Assembly: GCA_011800155.1 (NCBI GenBank)
Contig: CM022371.1
Coordinates: forward strand, 2,418,001-2,482,000
Reading direction: 5' to 3'
Length of the DNA stretch: 64,000 nt
From: Flammulina velutipes
Lineage: Eukaryota; Basidiomycota; Agaricomycetes; Agaricales; Physalacriaceae
Of this stretch, positions 34,308-46,201 are shown piece by piece. The translations under genes and the position numbers were made by a program. A model generated the notes under the pieces. It worked only from the letters and a program-made list of their open reading frames with translations. It was not told the DNA's origin and made no database searches. Position 1 is the first letter of the stretch. Every line of letters begins with the position of its first letter.

Positions 34308-35397
34308 CTAAACCGCGATACCACGGTACGTCGCTACCATGGAAGCAGCGCGCGCAGCCTGGCCAGGAGTAAACTCGTACATGCATGCATCATCAGTATA
34401 ATCCATAAAATTGTCTGGGTGGATTGTTAAGTAAGAGTACATCACTAGTGGAGAGGGAACAAACTCACGGATAGCATCAACTCCTCCACCCGGGCAACTG
34501 TCAACACCGACGGGGCAGCCAAAGTTGGGTTGGCGGACAGCGGGGGTGTCATCGACACCATCTCCAGTTCCGCTACACCCACCCTGGAATGTGTGATAGA
34601 GGCCAACCCAATGTCCAGCCTCATGCGTCAAGGTCTAGTAGCAATACCCTTATTAGATCAAAGAGTAGGAAGTTGAGAAACGAAGCTTACATCGCCCTCA
34701 TCATATGGAACGGCAGACCCGCCTGGCACAGATGAATAGAGAATCACGACGCCGTCATCACTAGGGGCGTTGGAATACGAAGAGGGGAAAGTGGCGTAGC
34801 CCAAAAGCCCCGCACCAGCGCCGGAATTGAAGCTAAAGCATAGAGTGATAAAGTGAGTTGCATACATAGTTGCGCGGATCGGTGACGGTTACCCAACACT
34901 GTAAACATTGAGGGCTTTAGCATCGCCCTTGCGGAGAGCACTCTTCATGCTCGTCTGAGCCGCATTGCTAGGCCCAGCTGTATTGAACCATTGAGAGTTG
35001 ATGGTGCGATCTGTGCCCGCAAGATTCCACGAGATGCCCAAGCTCGCATACGCGTCGTTGAGGACATCGACAGACGCCGTGATCTGAGAATCGGGAATCC
35101 AACCGCCATCGAGAGTCTGGTCTTCGGCAACGACGTGCCAATATACATCGAGCGAGGCGGCGAACGAAGTGAGCGACGAGATGGAGACTGCGTTCGCTGC
35201 AAAGTCAGCCTCAGCAGCCATCAGGTCGTCGTCGCTGATGATCGTTCCGCAACCACTGTGAAGAGAGTCCCATGAACATGACGCGTCAAGTTAAAGCAAG
35301 CGTGTTCTTACCGCTGGTAAACGGTCTCGTTGACGGCGCGAGGCAACGCCAGAACGGCGGAGGCGCCTAGAAGAGCAAGAGAGAAGAGTCCGCGCAT
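34308..35397 (-). CDS. Secreted pappalysin-like metalloprotease, copy 3
   Basis: Tandem paralogue of copy 2. Exons are 35397-35312, 35255-34893, 34832-34691, 34634-34469 and 34414-34308. They give 864 nt and 287 aa, with exon lengths identical to copy 2. Signal peptide [20 protein letters not shown]. Zinc site [11 protein letters not shown] keeps all three His and the Glu; the usual Val is Ala here. The Met-turn is MDYTDDAC. The end is [20 protein letters not shown]. Mature domain opens [20 protein letters not shown]. Function as for copies 1 and 2: extracellular proteolysis. The last intron sits at the same phase-1 position as the only intron in copy 1. Confidence 0.93.
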
Positions 35398-36308
35398 GCT
35401 GAAGAGAGAATAAGAATGAACAAGACAGATGTCCAGTGAAGAGACGCCCATCCATAGATGTCTTTTTATACGCGTTCATGAATAGTCGAACTGAAAGGAT
35501 CATAGTAATGCTTCGCCGAGCACAGCACACGAGTGCAAGATCCTGGACATGCGGAGCTCGAAGGTCAAGGTGGGCAGATAGAAGTTCAAAGGTCACCGCG
35601 TGTCTCTCCTCGGTACAGAATGAATTGCAAGTGCTGTATGATGATTGAATCGTTATCTCTGACGAGATTCCCCGTGAACTTGAAGCACGAGTTCTGCCTA
35701 GGGCGGACCATCCAAAACAAACTGATGTGGTCATTGGCGCTATTGAGAACATCAACATCTAACATGTACATCGCGTTGGCAGCGCTTACTCGATCGTTAT
35801 ACTTGATGAGAGCCAAGATATCTTGTAAATAGACGACGGACCAGTTAATGATGATGACGAGCTCGGTAGGATTAGATGTCCGTTCTCAGATAGGTTGGGA
35901 GATAGGAAAAGAACCATTATCTGACAATGACTAGGTCACCGGTGGTATTTCGACAGCTCTAGGATGGCGACCAGTGTGCGACATGCCCTGAGCATACAGA
36001 CCAAGTGCATATCGGATGAAAGAATAACGGAGGACCAACGTGAAACAGGATATCAGGATATCTACTAGGTCCAGATCAGGTTGAGAAAACGACGGTTGAG
36101 CCAGTGTGACGATAGACCTAAGGATTCTATCAGCAAACGATGCTCTACCGGTGTAATGCACGGCGTGAAGTTCAGAGAGAAGATTAAGGTACGCATCTGA
36201 GAGCGAAGTGATAACTCACTGCCCCTCATTGCATAGAAACATCATGATACAAACATACATTGTCATCAGGAAGAAGAACGACCAGGAATGGACACCTACC
36301 AAGTGCTG
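35398..36308. other. Intergenic with duplicated promoter of metalloprotease copy 3
   Basis: 35398-35695 matches the copy 2 upstream region in pieces. Beyond that, to the IMP2 stop codon at 36309, I see no gene, repeat or RNA. Confidence 0.5.
35464..35470 (-). promoter_or_regulatory. TATA box of metalloprotease copy 3
   Basis: Reads TATAAAA on the minus strand, ~67 bp upstream of the ATG at 35397; same position and flanks as in copy 2. Confidence 0.5.
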
Positions 36309-37084
36309 CTATGAAGTAATGATTCGTGCTTCTCGTCGTTTCTTCCGCTCGATATCTGCTACCGCATCACGATAAGATGGGCTATCTCGTTGGAGGCTGG
36401 CTAAGTACGAAGCAGAAGGCGTTTTTATCGGTCCTATGCGATCCGGTGGCCAAAGTATGCAGACGAGTCTGGCTTGCACGAGACCAGCAGGTATCTAAGT
36501 TACGTTCAACATTAGACATTTTAGACTGGCGAATAAGACTGACAGCTCCAAAAGATCGACTATCATCACTGTGGAATGGGTCATCCCCTAATTCGACGTT
36601 AGGTTGAGCTAGGAAAGTGGCGCAGTATTTCGACACACCTTCTATCCATACATGTCCTTCTGGAACGCGGACTTCCGGTACGGGGTATGACGGTAGTGTT
36701 TTGACCACATCACCACTCTTCCCAATGACTCGTTTGACTAAGGTCCTCCTGGGATTTGTCGGAGAACTGATAATGCTGTCAGAGGCGCATGGTACACAAC
36801 TGTTTAGGTTGCCTCACGTAACAACGACAATATCTCCACGCTCGAATGCACCCCGTGCTTGGACGGATATCCGGTCGAACAACGCGTAATCTTCGCGCAG
36901 AAAGTTGCTGTCAGGGTTTAGCGTAGGCTGTTGGTTTGTTAGCTTTTGGCGGTTACGACTTGCGCTATAGGCCTACGTGCATGCTACGTCCGACAATCTT
37001 GTTGATTGGATAGAAGCGTATTGCGGCCATTGGGATAGGAAGTAGCCATAGCACACGATAAAATGTTGAAAAACGACTTGACAT
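36309..37084 (-). CDS. IMP2: Mitochondrial inner membrane protease subunit 2
   Basis: Signal-peptidase-type serine protease that removes sorting signals in the intermembrane space. Exons are 37084-36977, 36927-36818, 36766-36639, 36587-36544 and 36494-36309 (576 nt, 191 aa). The N-terminal anchor is VLWLLPIPMAAIRFYPI. The catalytic Ser lies in GRSMHPTLNPDSN, split by intron 1. The catalytic Lys lies in SPTNPRRTLVKRVIG. Next come RVPEGHVWIEGDDPFHSDDS and SFGAIPAGLVQARLVCILWP, P, DR. The SMxPTLNP box and the TNPR-KR spacing match yeast Imp2 rather than Imp1. The C-terminus extends ~35 residues past the WPP motif. One donor (GTCAGT) is weak, but the frame closes only with it. Confidence 0.92.
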
Positions 37085-37284
37085 GATGGTTAGAAGCCGA
37101 GCATCGGGAACCGCCGACAACGGGTTTACAGGCTGTCAGGCTGGCCAAAGGCTAGCAGTGGCGTGTTTGCTTTGAGTACGATGGAGATTAAGCATTAAAG
37201 TGCAGTCATTCGCAGAGGACTGCCTGTACAAAACATAAACAAAATTACAGCACGCTATATAATTCGGCCCCCTTCCCAAAGCTT

Positions 37285-38301
37285 TCAAATGTCGTCCATA
37301 CTGAAATCAATCTCTACCTTCTCACCAGGCTTGAAAGCAGGAAGACCTGGAGAAAGTTAATATTTGGCATGAACTAGAGTGAACACAACGTACCCAGATA
37401 TGGACAGCTGGCGCATCTGAATGCGTCCCCGAGATAGCAACTCCCGCAGCTGCTGGTCACCTTGGGTGTACTATTGATCAGCCTCTCGCGTTCCTCTTTG
37501 GATACCTCTCGCGTCGTGCCGTTCTCAGAACCATCAAGAACCACCACATTGCTATTGTTCAGCTCCTCCGCTTCCAACTCGGCAAGCCCGCACGAGCAAT
37601 TCTTGCACGCCTTCTTCCTTCTGGGTACATTCGAGGTGTTGGTTATGGGCTCGCATGGCCGAGCACGATCCGACTCTGTTAACAAGGCCTCGGAGTCTAT
37701 TGGTGGTGTCCCCGGCGTGCTCAACGTCCACAGGGCTTTCTTGGCAGCTGTGTCCGTTTTTTTGCGCAGGGGAAGAAGGGCAGGGGATTTCTTGAAGAGG
37801 GAGGCAGCTGGTGCGTGTGCAGGCTTTTGGACCATGATGGTAGGGGTATTGGGCGATGAAAGCAAGGTAAACCCGGCCAAGGTAAGCTCGGAGACGATCT
37901 GCGAATGCGAGGACGAGACGTTCCATAGATGCAGGGTTCCTAGAGGAGCCAGAGCATTGAATAATTGGGAGAGGAGGCCTGAAATCCTTGGAAGAAGCGT
38001 GTTGTAATCCACTGGGGCAAGTGCGACATGAATGGACGAGAACGCTGAGGGCGACAACGTGGTCGCTATTACAGGTCCTTAGAGACAGTAAAGGTTATCG
38101 AGTTGACGACATACCTCCATCTACGACTCTATCGAGCATTTGTTTTTCGACATCTCTGGATGCCTCTAATTCGGTAACCAGAGTCTGATATTGGCCATCG
38201 CGAGCGGTCGACGGAGACCCTATAGCAAGAGCAGGGCCCTTTGTAGGCGTCGCCACTGAGGTTGAGGATGGCGCGTAGTCGTAGACAGCAATGGGCGACA
38301 T
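37285..38301 (-). CDS. DRE2: Fe-S cluster assembly protein Dre2 (anamorsin/CIAPIN1)
   Basis: Receives electrons from Tah18 for cytosolic iron-sulfur cluster assembly. Exons are 38301-38115, 38065-37394 and 37346-37285 (921 nt, 306 aa). The N-terminal half is a methyltransferase-like fold without obvious catalytic motifs ([20 protein letters not shown]). The C-terminal half has the first cluster motif [16 protein letters not shown] and the twin CX2C motif [21 protein letters not shown]. It ends [19 protein letters not shown]. All eight cluster-binding cysteines are present. A Ser/Lys-rich linker joins the halves. Confidence 0.97.
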
Positions 38302-38584
38302 TGTGGTACGATGGAGAAGGTGAGGGTCGTAGCCTGAAATTAAAATGTACCCACAGTCCCAGACTGATCGGCCGAGATTGTGGAAATAGTCTGCCTTGCC
38401 CCGAAATTTTTTCATTGCTGACATTCTCATTCGCTAAAAGGCTGACTCATTGGAAGCATTACACACACATTGTCTTCACCTCAAAATTGCCTCAAAACCA
38501 GGGCGAACTTGGCCGCTAATACAGATACAAGTCATAGGTAATGTACAGTTTCCAATGCAGAACGTTACAAGCGTCATTGGTCAG

Positions 38585-40145
38585 TCAACTTGAAATGCGG
38601 GGAACCCCATTCGCCCGCTTATCTAGCACGTCGCCATCCCTTCTGGGTACGCCCATCTCATAGTCCGGGTCTTGCCAATTTGAGGCTTCATCATCGGAGA
38701 TAGTCGTGCAATAATAAGCAGCCTGAAAATTCAAGATAAGCCTCGACGCGACGATGCATGTGATGGATATCGAAGCTCCCAGCGAAATTTGCAACCACGA
38801 CGCCTAGAAATTGTTGAGAGATATTTGTAGAAGACGACGTAGAACGTACAGAGAGACGTGATGAGTCGGAGCCGTCACTCCTAGCAGAATAATAAGCGGC
38901 GAAGAGGCTTCCCAGATAAACAAATCCCATGCTAAAAGCAGAATGTCAGGCAAAACTAACACCTCCATGGTGATCTTACACGATGAAGTGAAACACGCAG
39001 TCTCGCAACAGGATGCTTCGAAATGCTTCGCTTGTCCACGTAGATTTCGTCACCAGATCTCTATAAGAAGTAAACATAACAATAGCTGACGACACGACCT
39101 CCAGAGCCATGGGAGGAACATAGAACAACCAGAAGTACACAGGTAGTAGTCCTGCAGGTATACAGACAGAATGCATAGCGTGTGGCAGCGGTAATGCTTC
39201 TGCCGACGTCAGAGAAACGAAGACTTGCAGAAAATGTCAAAGACATACGATAGATGTCCCGAAATGAAAGTCCCAGTACAGCTAACATACCCGCCAGGTC
39301 GCCGCCAAGGAGTACAGAGAACAGGATGACGGCGATGCGTCGAGAACGTCGGGACCGTTCACAGAGGATGGCAAGAACTCGGAGACTGAGAATAGCACCT
39401 CCAATGAAGAAGAGAACGGCGTTGGAAAAGCCTTCCAGACGAAAAAACAGGTTGCAACTGTTGCCGATGAGAATCCAAGTGTTTATGTCAGATTTGACGC
39501 TCTCACATCTACATCGATGGAATATTCAAAACGAGAATAGAGGGGAAGGCGTAGAACCTACATGTGTCGATCTGATAGTGGATAGAGAGACTATGAGCGG
39601 ATTAGCGAGGAATCGATAGTGATAAATTGACGCACTGATACATTGCATGCTGGAAAACGATTTCAGCCAAGGCTGTACAATATTTTGAGAGACAATACTC
39701 ACATTGATGCAAAGCCCCCAAGATAGCGATTCTGGAGGGTGGTCAATTTACATTTTCAAGGATAGTTGAAGTCGCGAACGGCGATGAATAAGATCTTGGA
39801 GGGGGATAGTTTCTTGAGCTAACCAGGTCGTGAGCGATCGAGAAAAATATGTAATGTGGGCTAACCCAGATGAATTCAATCTGAGCGAGACCGTGAGTAA
39901 TTGAAACGCGGAGTGGGTATCATTCCAGGCTGACCTCTTGGTCAAAGGTTATGACTATCTCTTGATTCAATGGAGGCGGCGGTTTGATGCATGAAAGGGC
40001 TTACAGTGATCATACAAAACGAAGGTAGTAGCCGCCACTGATGCATGCGTCAGAGGAATCAAAACAGCTATGTGGCGCACTTACCTTGACAAAGTGTAAC
40101 AGTGTGAAATGCCTGAACAGTGGCTAGATCATACTCGCTCGTCAT
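38585..40145 (-). CDS. Seven-helix membrane protein resembling DUF6533 family
   Basis: Basidiomycete-specific integral membrane protein of unknown role. Many short exons. Start MTSEYDLATVQAFHTVTLCQ. Spliced pieces give VITFDQEIEFIW, then LSPSKILFIANRYLGGFASM. This is the hallmark N-terminal DUF6533 pattern (acidic-EFIW then an NRY). Later exons give hydrophobic helices: NAVLFFIGGAILSLRVLAIL followed by CERSRRSRRIAVILFSVLLG, then PVYFWLFYVPPMALEVVSSA, a loop with SEAFRSILLRDCVFHFIV, and GFVYLGSLFAAYYSA. It ends SITCIVASRLILNFQAAYYC then a polar tail. Layout suggests 6-7 spans. Exon joins at 39060-39700 are partly inferred. No ligand or pathway can be proposed. Confidence 0.72.
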
Positions 40146-40812
40146 GTTGGTGGTGAATAGATGAAAGAGTCCAGGAAAGGTAATGTGCGGGATACGACAA
40201 TGTCTCGGGTAGTGGCGCATTTCTTCAGAGCTGGTCTAATGGCTCTGTTTGACCAACATGGCATTGTGTGTCTGTCATAACGAGAACAGTTATTTCGAGA
40301 GGAGCAGAGGGAGGTGGTGGCATTGCAGAATCCCAGTGCAAGGGGTACATCGTGTATATCTCGTCTACACCGCTATAACTGCAGACCATCGTCAATGGTC
40401 AAAAGGGTCTTCACAGGCTGGAAAGACGCACGCTTCGCACTAGACAGGCAGCAGCAGCCCCGAGCCTTCAAATTTTTTGAAAGAATATTTGTGGGATGCT
40501 TTGGCGGTATTGTTTTTTGTTTGCCCAAAGTTGTTCGCGCTTGCTGCGTGCACTGTCGGTGTATGTTGAACCCAGTGGCTGCTGAGCAACTCGTCCACAC
40601 CATCCTCCTACCCTCATATTCAAATACTCGCGCTCGTTTGTCTTCCTCGACGTGAACAATGCCGCCTTAGCAAACGGAAAGGGCCCGTGCGCAAATTCCC
40701 ACGTCTGACATAATGGGGGCAGACTCCCTCGTGCTCTCTTGCTTTCGCTCACAACGTGCTCATTATTTCATCCTTACTCGTCGTCTACTCCGTCAACTAG
40801 CTCATTTGCACT
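40146..40812. other. Intergenic, divergent promoter region
   Basis: 667 bp between the DUF6533-like gene and the forkhead gene. The last ~80 bp before 40813 are pyrimidine-rich, as for a 5' leader. No gene seen. Confidence 0.5.
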
Positions 40813-41929
40813 ATGGCTCAACAAGCAATGCCACCACATATGATACCAGAAGGCGTTGAGGATGATATGAATAACCCATATTATGGCGTGTCTGACAACG
40901 ACCTCACCGGCGGCCTCCCAATTAACCTGGATTCACTTCGAGACGGTCCTCCTGGCACAAAGCCATTCTATCCGTACTCGACTCTTATTCGGTGCGTCTT
41001 CTGGCATCAGTCTATCACCTCATGCTCACCCGCGACAGATACGCAATTAAAGGATCACCAAACCAAAAGCTGTTATTGGAGGATATCTACTACGCAATCG
41101 AGTCAAGAGTACGCCATTCAAGCATTTCCTCGTCGGCCAGCATATCTGACCACCCACCATAGTTCCCATACTTCAGATCAGCGCCAGCCGGTTGGAAGGT
41201 AAGCGACGGCCACGTCTATCAGAGCACCAGCTCATCTCACTCTCAGAACTCTGTCCGCCATAATCTTTCTCTTAATCCCTGCTTCGAGAAGCTACCCCGA
41301 CCTCTCACCGACCGCGGGAAAGGCTCATACTGGGTGGTCAATGATGCTGTTGACCCACGAACAGGCGTTCACAGGATCCGAAAGAAGAAGTCGGGCAAAT
41401 CAAAGCAAGGTGGCCGCAAAGCCACCGGAGACGATGAAGACTATAACACGGGCTACGAAGACCAGACTCCACAGCCGCAGTACGGCGATGCTATGTCGCC
41501 AAGTGACGCAGCTAACGACAACAGACCTCCTTTCCCCCCATACCCCCCAGCGCCGTATGTGTTTCAAAAGAAGATTACGCTGATATTGACTTCTCCGATA
41601 GATTTGACCCCAACTTAGCTATGATGGCGGGGATGCGGTTCCCCGTTCCGATGTTACCTGAGGAAGGTCTAGAAATCGACGAGAATGGAAACGTAAACTG
41701 GCACAGCGCATGGATGAAAGAGATCGGACACCTGCAGCAGGTCACAGAACAACAAGAGAAAGCGGGGGCTGACCAGGAATGGTATCGCATGATGTTGTTC
41801 AAGGTTCGGACAGCGCTTATGCCGCCGCCGCCACCGATGATGCCTGACGGGACAATGCCTATACCTCCGCACATGATGCCTCCCGTGCATGACGAAAACG
41901 GACAGATGCAAGCTGTCGAACAACAGTAA
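40813..41929 (+). CDS. Forkhead transcription factor
   Basis: DNA-binding regulator; target genes unknown. Exons are 40813-40991, 41039-41108, 41163-41198 (36 nt), 41247-41554 and 41602-41929 (921 nt, 306 aa). The forkhead domain spans residues ~50-130 across four exons: [60 protein letters not shown] and [17 protein letters not shown]. Helix 3 ([12 protein letters not shown]) is fully canonical. A basic stretch follows ([16 protein letters not shown]), likely a wing/nuclear signal. The C-terminus has a predicted helix and a Pro/Met-rich end. Unlike the gene at 5157 it has no FHA domain. Sub-family not assigned. Confidence 0.9.
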
Positions 41930-42087
41930 TGCTATCATTTATATCAGCTTTCGATCCTCTAGGCTACGTTTCTGCTATTATACCTACTATGTGTGTACTC
42001 TACGCGGTCTTTGAATGAGACAGACAGATGCTTATGTATACAACAAACGAGGTCAGAAACCTCTTCAATTCATACACTGCGTTCTTG

Positions 42088-45000
42088 TCAGTATAATTGA
42101 ATGTGCAAAAAGTTTGACACGCACCCATATGCATATTCTACTTCATCTACGCCACCACCGGAGGCAAATGCAGAGGCTTCCCGTGGAGGTCCAACGTCAG
42201 CGTCTTCGTCTTCGTCGTCCAAATCCACCGGACTATCAGTATCCAGACCGAACGGCAGAACCGGACGTAGCCCTGTTCCAGAGGACCGACGTCCCCCCGC
42301 TGGGGATTTTGGAAGGGCAGCCATGGTCTTCGGGCTCATATGCTTGTGAACGAACCATATCAGCCACCTTATCCAAAATTTAATTTTAAAAAGGCGCGTA
42401 CCTCCCAGTCATTCCTATTCTCGTCAACAGTCTCGGAATCGCGATCAGAGGACGTGCTGGCATCGTCGCCCAAGTCCCCAATAGACACTATGCTTTCGCT
42501 ATCGCTTATTCCATCCGCGAAATGCTGGAATTCGACCGGGAAGCGATGCCATGCCGACGCGTTCTCGAAATCATTCGCATCCCCCCAACCGAGGTCAGAC
42601 ATGTATTCTTCATATTCGTCTTCAAAGTTGATGTCCTCTGTAGTGTATGGCAAGAAGATGGAGGGGTCGGGAGCAGAAGAACGGGCTGGAGGGAACACGT
42701 CTGTTTCCACCATATTGGGGGTTCCCGTCGGTCGTATCATGGACAGTTCGGGGCCTGGATGTAGTCCTTCAAGTTGATGGGACATACTGCCGGATCTTCT
42801 GTGCTGCGAAGCATGCTGGCTTGCTTGACTAGCCCCGTATCGTCGAGTGTTATCTAGAAAGAAGGTCAATTATCGCCGAATTGGGGAACAGCAAAAGGAT
42901 ACACTCACAAAATTTGACGAGGTGTCTTAATGCGGTCTCTTGAGCCTAGAAGCGACATAAGGACCAGGAGCATGGAAAGAACCAAGAACGCACAGAAGCA
43001 TCCACTGCGTCGTCTATCTCCGTCCCAGTCAGCCACTCGTCACGAAGATCGGGCCTACAGTTGAGATATATGGAGGTGATCACCTTCATATTAGCTGTGG
43101 GTTGTTTAGGCGACATTTTCATCAAGTAGTGGACACATACTTTGCCTCCATTTTCGGCCACAGAATGGCACTTGACTCTTGATGAGTTTGAGCAAATGTA
43201 GCTGCAACAGAGGATGTTGCACTCTCAGGATACGCTTCAAGACCGCCTACGGAATTGTCAAGTAGGAAGTCAGCAAGAATGCAAGGTACACGCACTGAGC
43301 TCTTGTATTGCACCAACATCCATATCCTGTGTGACCGATGCTTGGACAACTTTTGCATAATCTTCGCGAAGTTGATTGTGGCAAAAAAGTTGCGCCATGA
43401 ATAGTCAGTAACCATATCGACCTCTTCCTCAAGAGTTTCGCCGTTAGGAAGCTTGCGTTTCTTAATCACCGTATGTCGCGGTGGTTTCAGCATAGTGTCT
43501 TCGGGTCGCATAGGTTGCGGATTCTTGGAGAAATGAAGGTAACAATACCGGAAGAAACTAGTAACATATTAGACGCGTCCGTCTCACTAGCGTGAAATGG
43601 CTTACTTATTTTCCGGGGAATCGTTTCGAGCAACAAGGGATGTCGAAACTTCTTGTAGGCCGAACATCTTCAGCAAGAGGAGAAGACAATTTGTGTCTAA
43701 TAGAAGTTGTCCCAGGTGATGAAATTTCATGACATCTAGAACATACATAAGTCAATAAGCATCATGCGACAAGAAGGAAACCTACGCGAAACCTTGAACC
43801 ACTTCAGAACGAGTAATAGGATGGCAGATACCGCTTTCGAGGTGATCTCCCGATGTCGAGTCACATCAACTTCATCTAGAGTTTGCGTGGGCGGTGGATT
43901 TGCATTTTCTTGCGCTGCTGTACAATGAGCTAGCACCCATGATGGGATAAGTGACTCACGAGAAGCAACCCCAGGGAATAGACTGGTGGATGTAGGGGCA
44001 CCTTGTTGAAAGTTCGGGCTTGCGGAGACTGTGGCCAATAAGAGCTTCAAGAGGACTAGAACCCAGCCGGATAGCACTGGAAGCCCGGCACTCTGCGCAA
44101 GAGAGTTTCAGTCATATGAAAGAGAGAAGATTGAGGGTACATACGTATATCTGTTCAACACGCTTAAGTCGGATAAGATCTTCTTTCCGCTCCTTGAGTT
44201 TCCGTTTCTCTGAGGTCGTTTCTGCTTTCTCAAACGCAGCAGTAGCCTCCGCGATTTTGGCGTCCAGTAGAGCTACGTCCGGTAGAAGCTCCGCATTCTC
44301 TGGGTCCTGTAAACAAGATATAGAGACGTTGAAGTAACATGAATGCGGGACCTACGTCCTCTGGGGCAGCAGTCGATGGTTCAAATTGGCCATCTGTCCC
44401 TGGCATGTGCTCTAACCCGCTCTCAAATGACATGCAATCCTCCCTCGTCCTCCACATCTGAGACAAGGATAGGCTGATATACATGTGGCGGTTGTATAAA
44501 TTGTCTGCTTCATCGATCGCAAACGGTACGAGCTTGCCATTTTTGCCTTGTGCACGAGAAAAGGGAAATAAAAATGGCCTGTTCTGATCAGTTTGGTACG
44601 CCTGCTTCTTCGTTTTCGGACCTGGCGGTGGGGAAGGAGCGGGAGTAGGTGGTTGGGGGTTTGGACGGAAGCCTGAGTTGTGATGAAAAGGCATGCCAGA
44701 GTGCGGAACACCTGATTGATTATCGTTTTCGTCATGGTGGTAATGGTGTCGAACGGGTATGGGTGCATATGCGTTAGCTAGCTTGCTAGTGAGGGTGGAC
44801 GCAGAAAACTTGGACGATGGGAAGGGAGCATGGATCGGAGGCGGCGAAGCTACTGCAGTATTCGTAGGAGGGATGAACGTCGGATATTTGACAGAGGTTT
44901 CGCTTCTGAAGGTCTCGATATCCACTGGGGATGACTTGATTATTGTCGCCCCTTCCTCTGCTTCACGAGGCTCAGACAACCCAGCAAGATCTCGTGCCAA

Positions 45001-46201
45001 TTTTTTGACACGAGCGTAATCGCGTATTCCTCCAAAACACGACAACAAAGTTTTCCATAGAAGAAGTAGGAGCTAAAGGCGTGAGCAAAAGTCCATCAGT
45101 GGAGAAAACCTGCTCTACCTTTTTGACCGGGTATCCTTTGGCGCTCTTGTCACGTAGTCCCGCAACAATATTGAAAAGGTATACAGGCATGGGAGGATCC
45201 AATGTCACTAGTTGATGTCAGCGAAGAAGTCGCCCGAATCCAAGATGTATCGCACTGAGTTCCTCCGCAAAATCATCATGTCCTTTGAATATTTCTACGA
45301 GATGATACAACATCCCGACGTAAACAGAAATCTCGGTGAGGACCTCTTCAAGGACATTAGATTTGTCCTCCAGGGATATGCTGAGTTGGGCAACATCGGC
45401 ATCCGAGAGGGAACTTCAGAACATATTAATGTGTGCTTATGAGAATATAGAGGGGAACACTCACCAAAGGATATCATGCTTAGAGCTCGCAAGCTTGAAG
45501 GCCTCGAGAATAGCGCTAACGCCATTAGCTGCGCGAACTATCTTGCAATTCTCGAAGATCCAATGTAACTGATGTTCTGGCGACACAGTTTCGGCGAAGG
45601 TTCCTTAGATGTGGTGTAGGTCGTATGGAGTAAGGAGGTTGAAAGTATGTCACACCTTGAACGATATAGAATAATCTACGTGCGTTGGTGAAACGAACGA
45701 CGGCATCGCGATGTTCGAGTCCTTCAAGCAGAAGTTCGACGTGAGCTCTCCGTTGCGGGATGGGTGTTTTGGTCCATTCTATAGCGCGTCAGAGGCGCCA
45801 ACGCTGAGAGTTGTATCAGACGCACCTCCGGTAAAGGATCCCTGCCATGCTTTCAAGTTCTCCGAAACCTGAGGCATCTCGACGTATGAATATAGTTCAT
45901 CAAGCTCGTTCATGACTGTATCTTCGTCGTCGTAATTGTAGTCATACCACCATTGCTAAGACGTTGAAGTGTAAGATGAATGTTTGACAATGATTGGAAT
46001 TAACAAGAACCTTTGGCTTGGGTGCTGACCCCACCATAGCCTTCAGTTGTCCCAGTGTAATAGAATCTTGGGCATCTTGTCGAATGCCTGACCCATTGTC
46101 CTGCAATCCGCCTGAAAGAAATGTCGACATGTCGACACGATGGGAGGAATAGAGAGTACCGTGGGACTATGCGCTCCGAGTCCTCCATCATTTACGTCCA
46201 T
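42088..46201 (-). CDS. FAR11: STRIPAK complex subunit STRIP/Far11 (HAM-2/PRO22 orthologue)
   Basis: Scaffold of the striatin-interacting phosphatase and kinase complex. In filamentous fungi it is needed for hyphal fusion and fruiting-body development. About fifteen exons. The start MDVNDGGLGAHSPT is joined to DNGSGIRQDAQDSITLGQLK, AMVGSAPKPK. The N1221 region begins WYDYNYDDEDTVMNELDELY, SYVEMPQVSENLKAWQG and includes HVELLLEGLEHRDAVVRF. The disordered middle has a Pro-rich linker and PFAIDEADNLYNRHMYISLS. The C-terminal DUF3402 part includes KLSKHRSHRIWMLVQYKSS, NMKVITSIYLNCRPDLRDEW, and an acidic end with WE-HMSPKTMAALPKSPAGGR. Exon limits in 43100-44150 and 45050-45900 are approximate. Call rests on several independent blocks. 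Confidence 0.88.
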
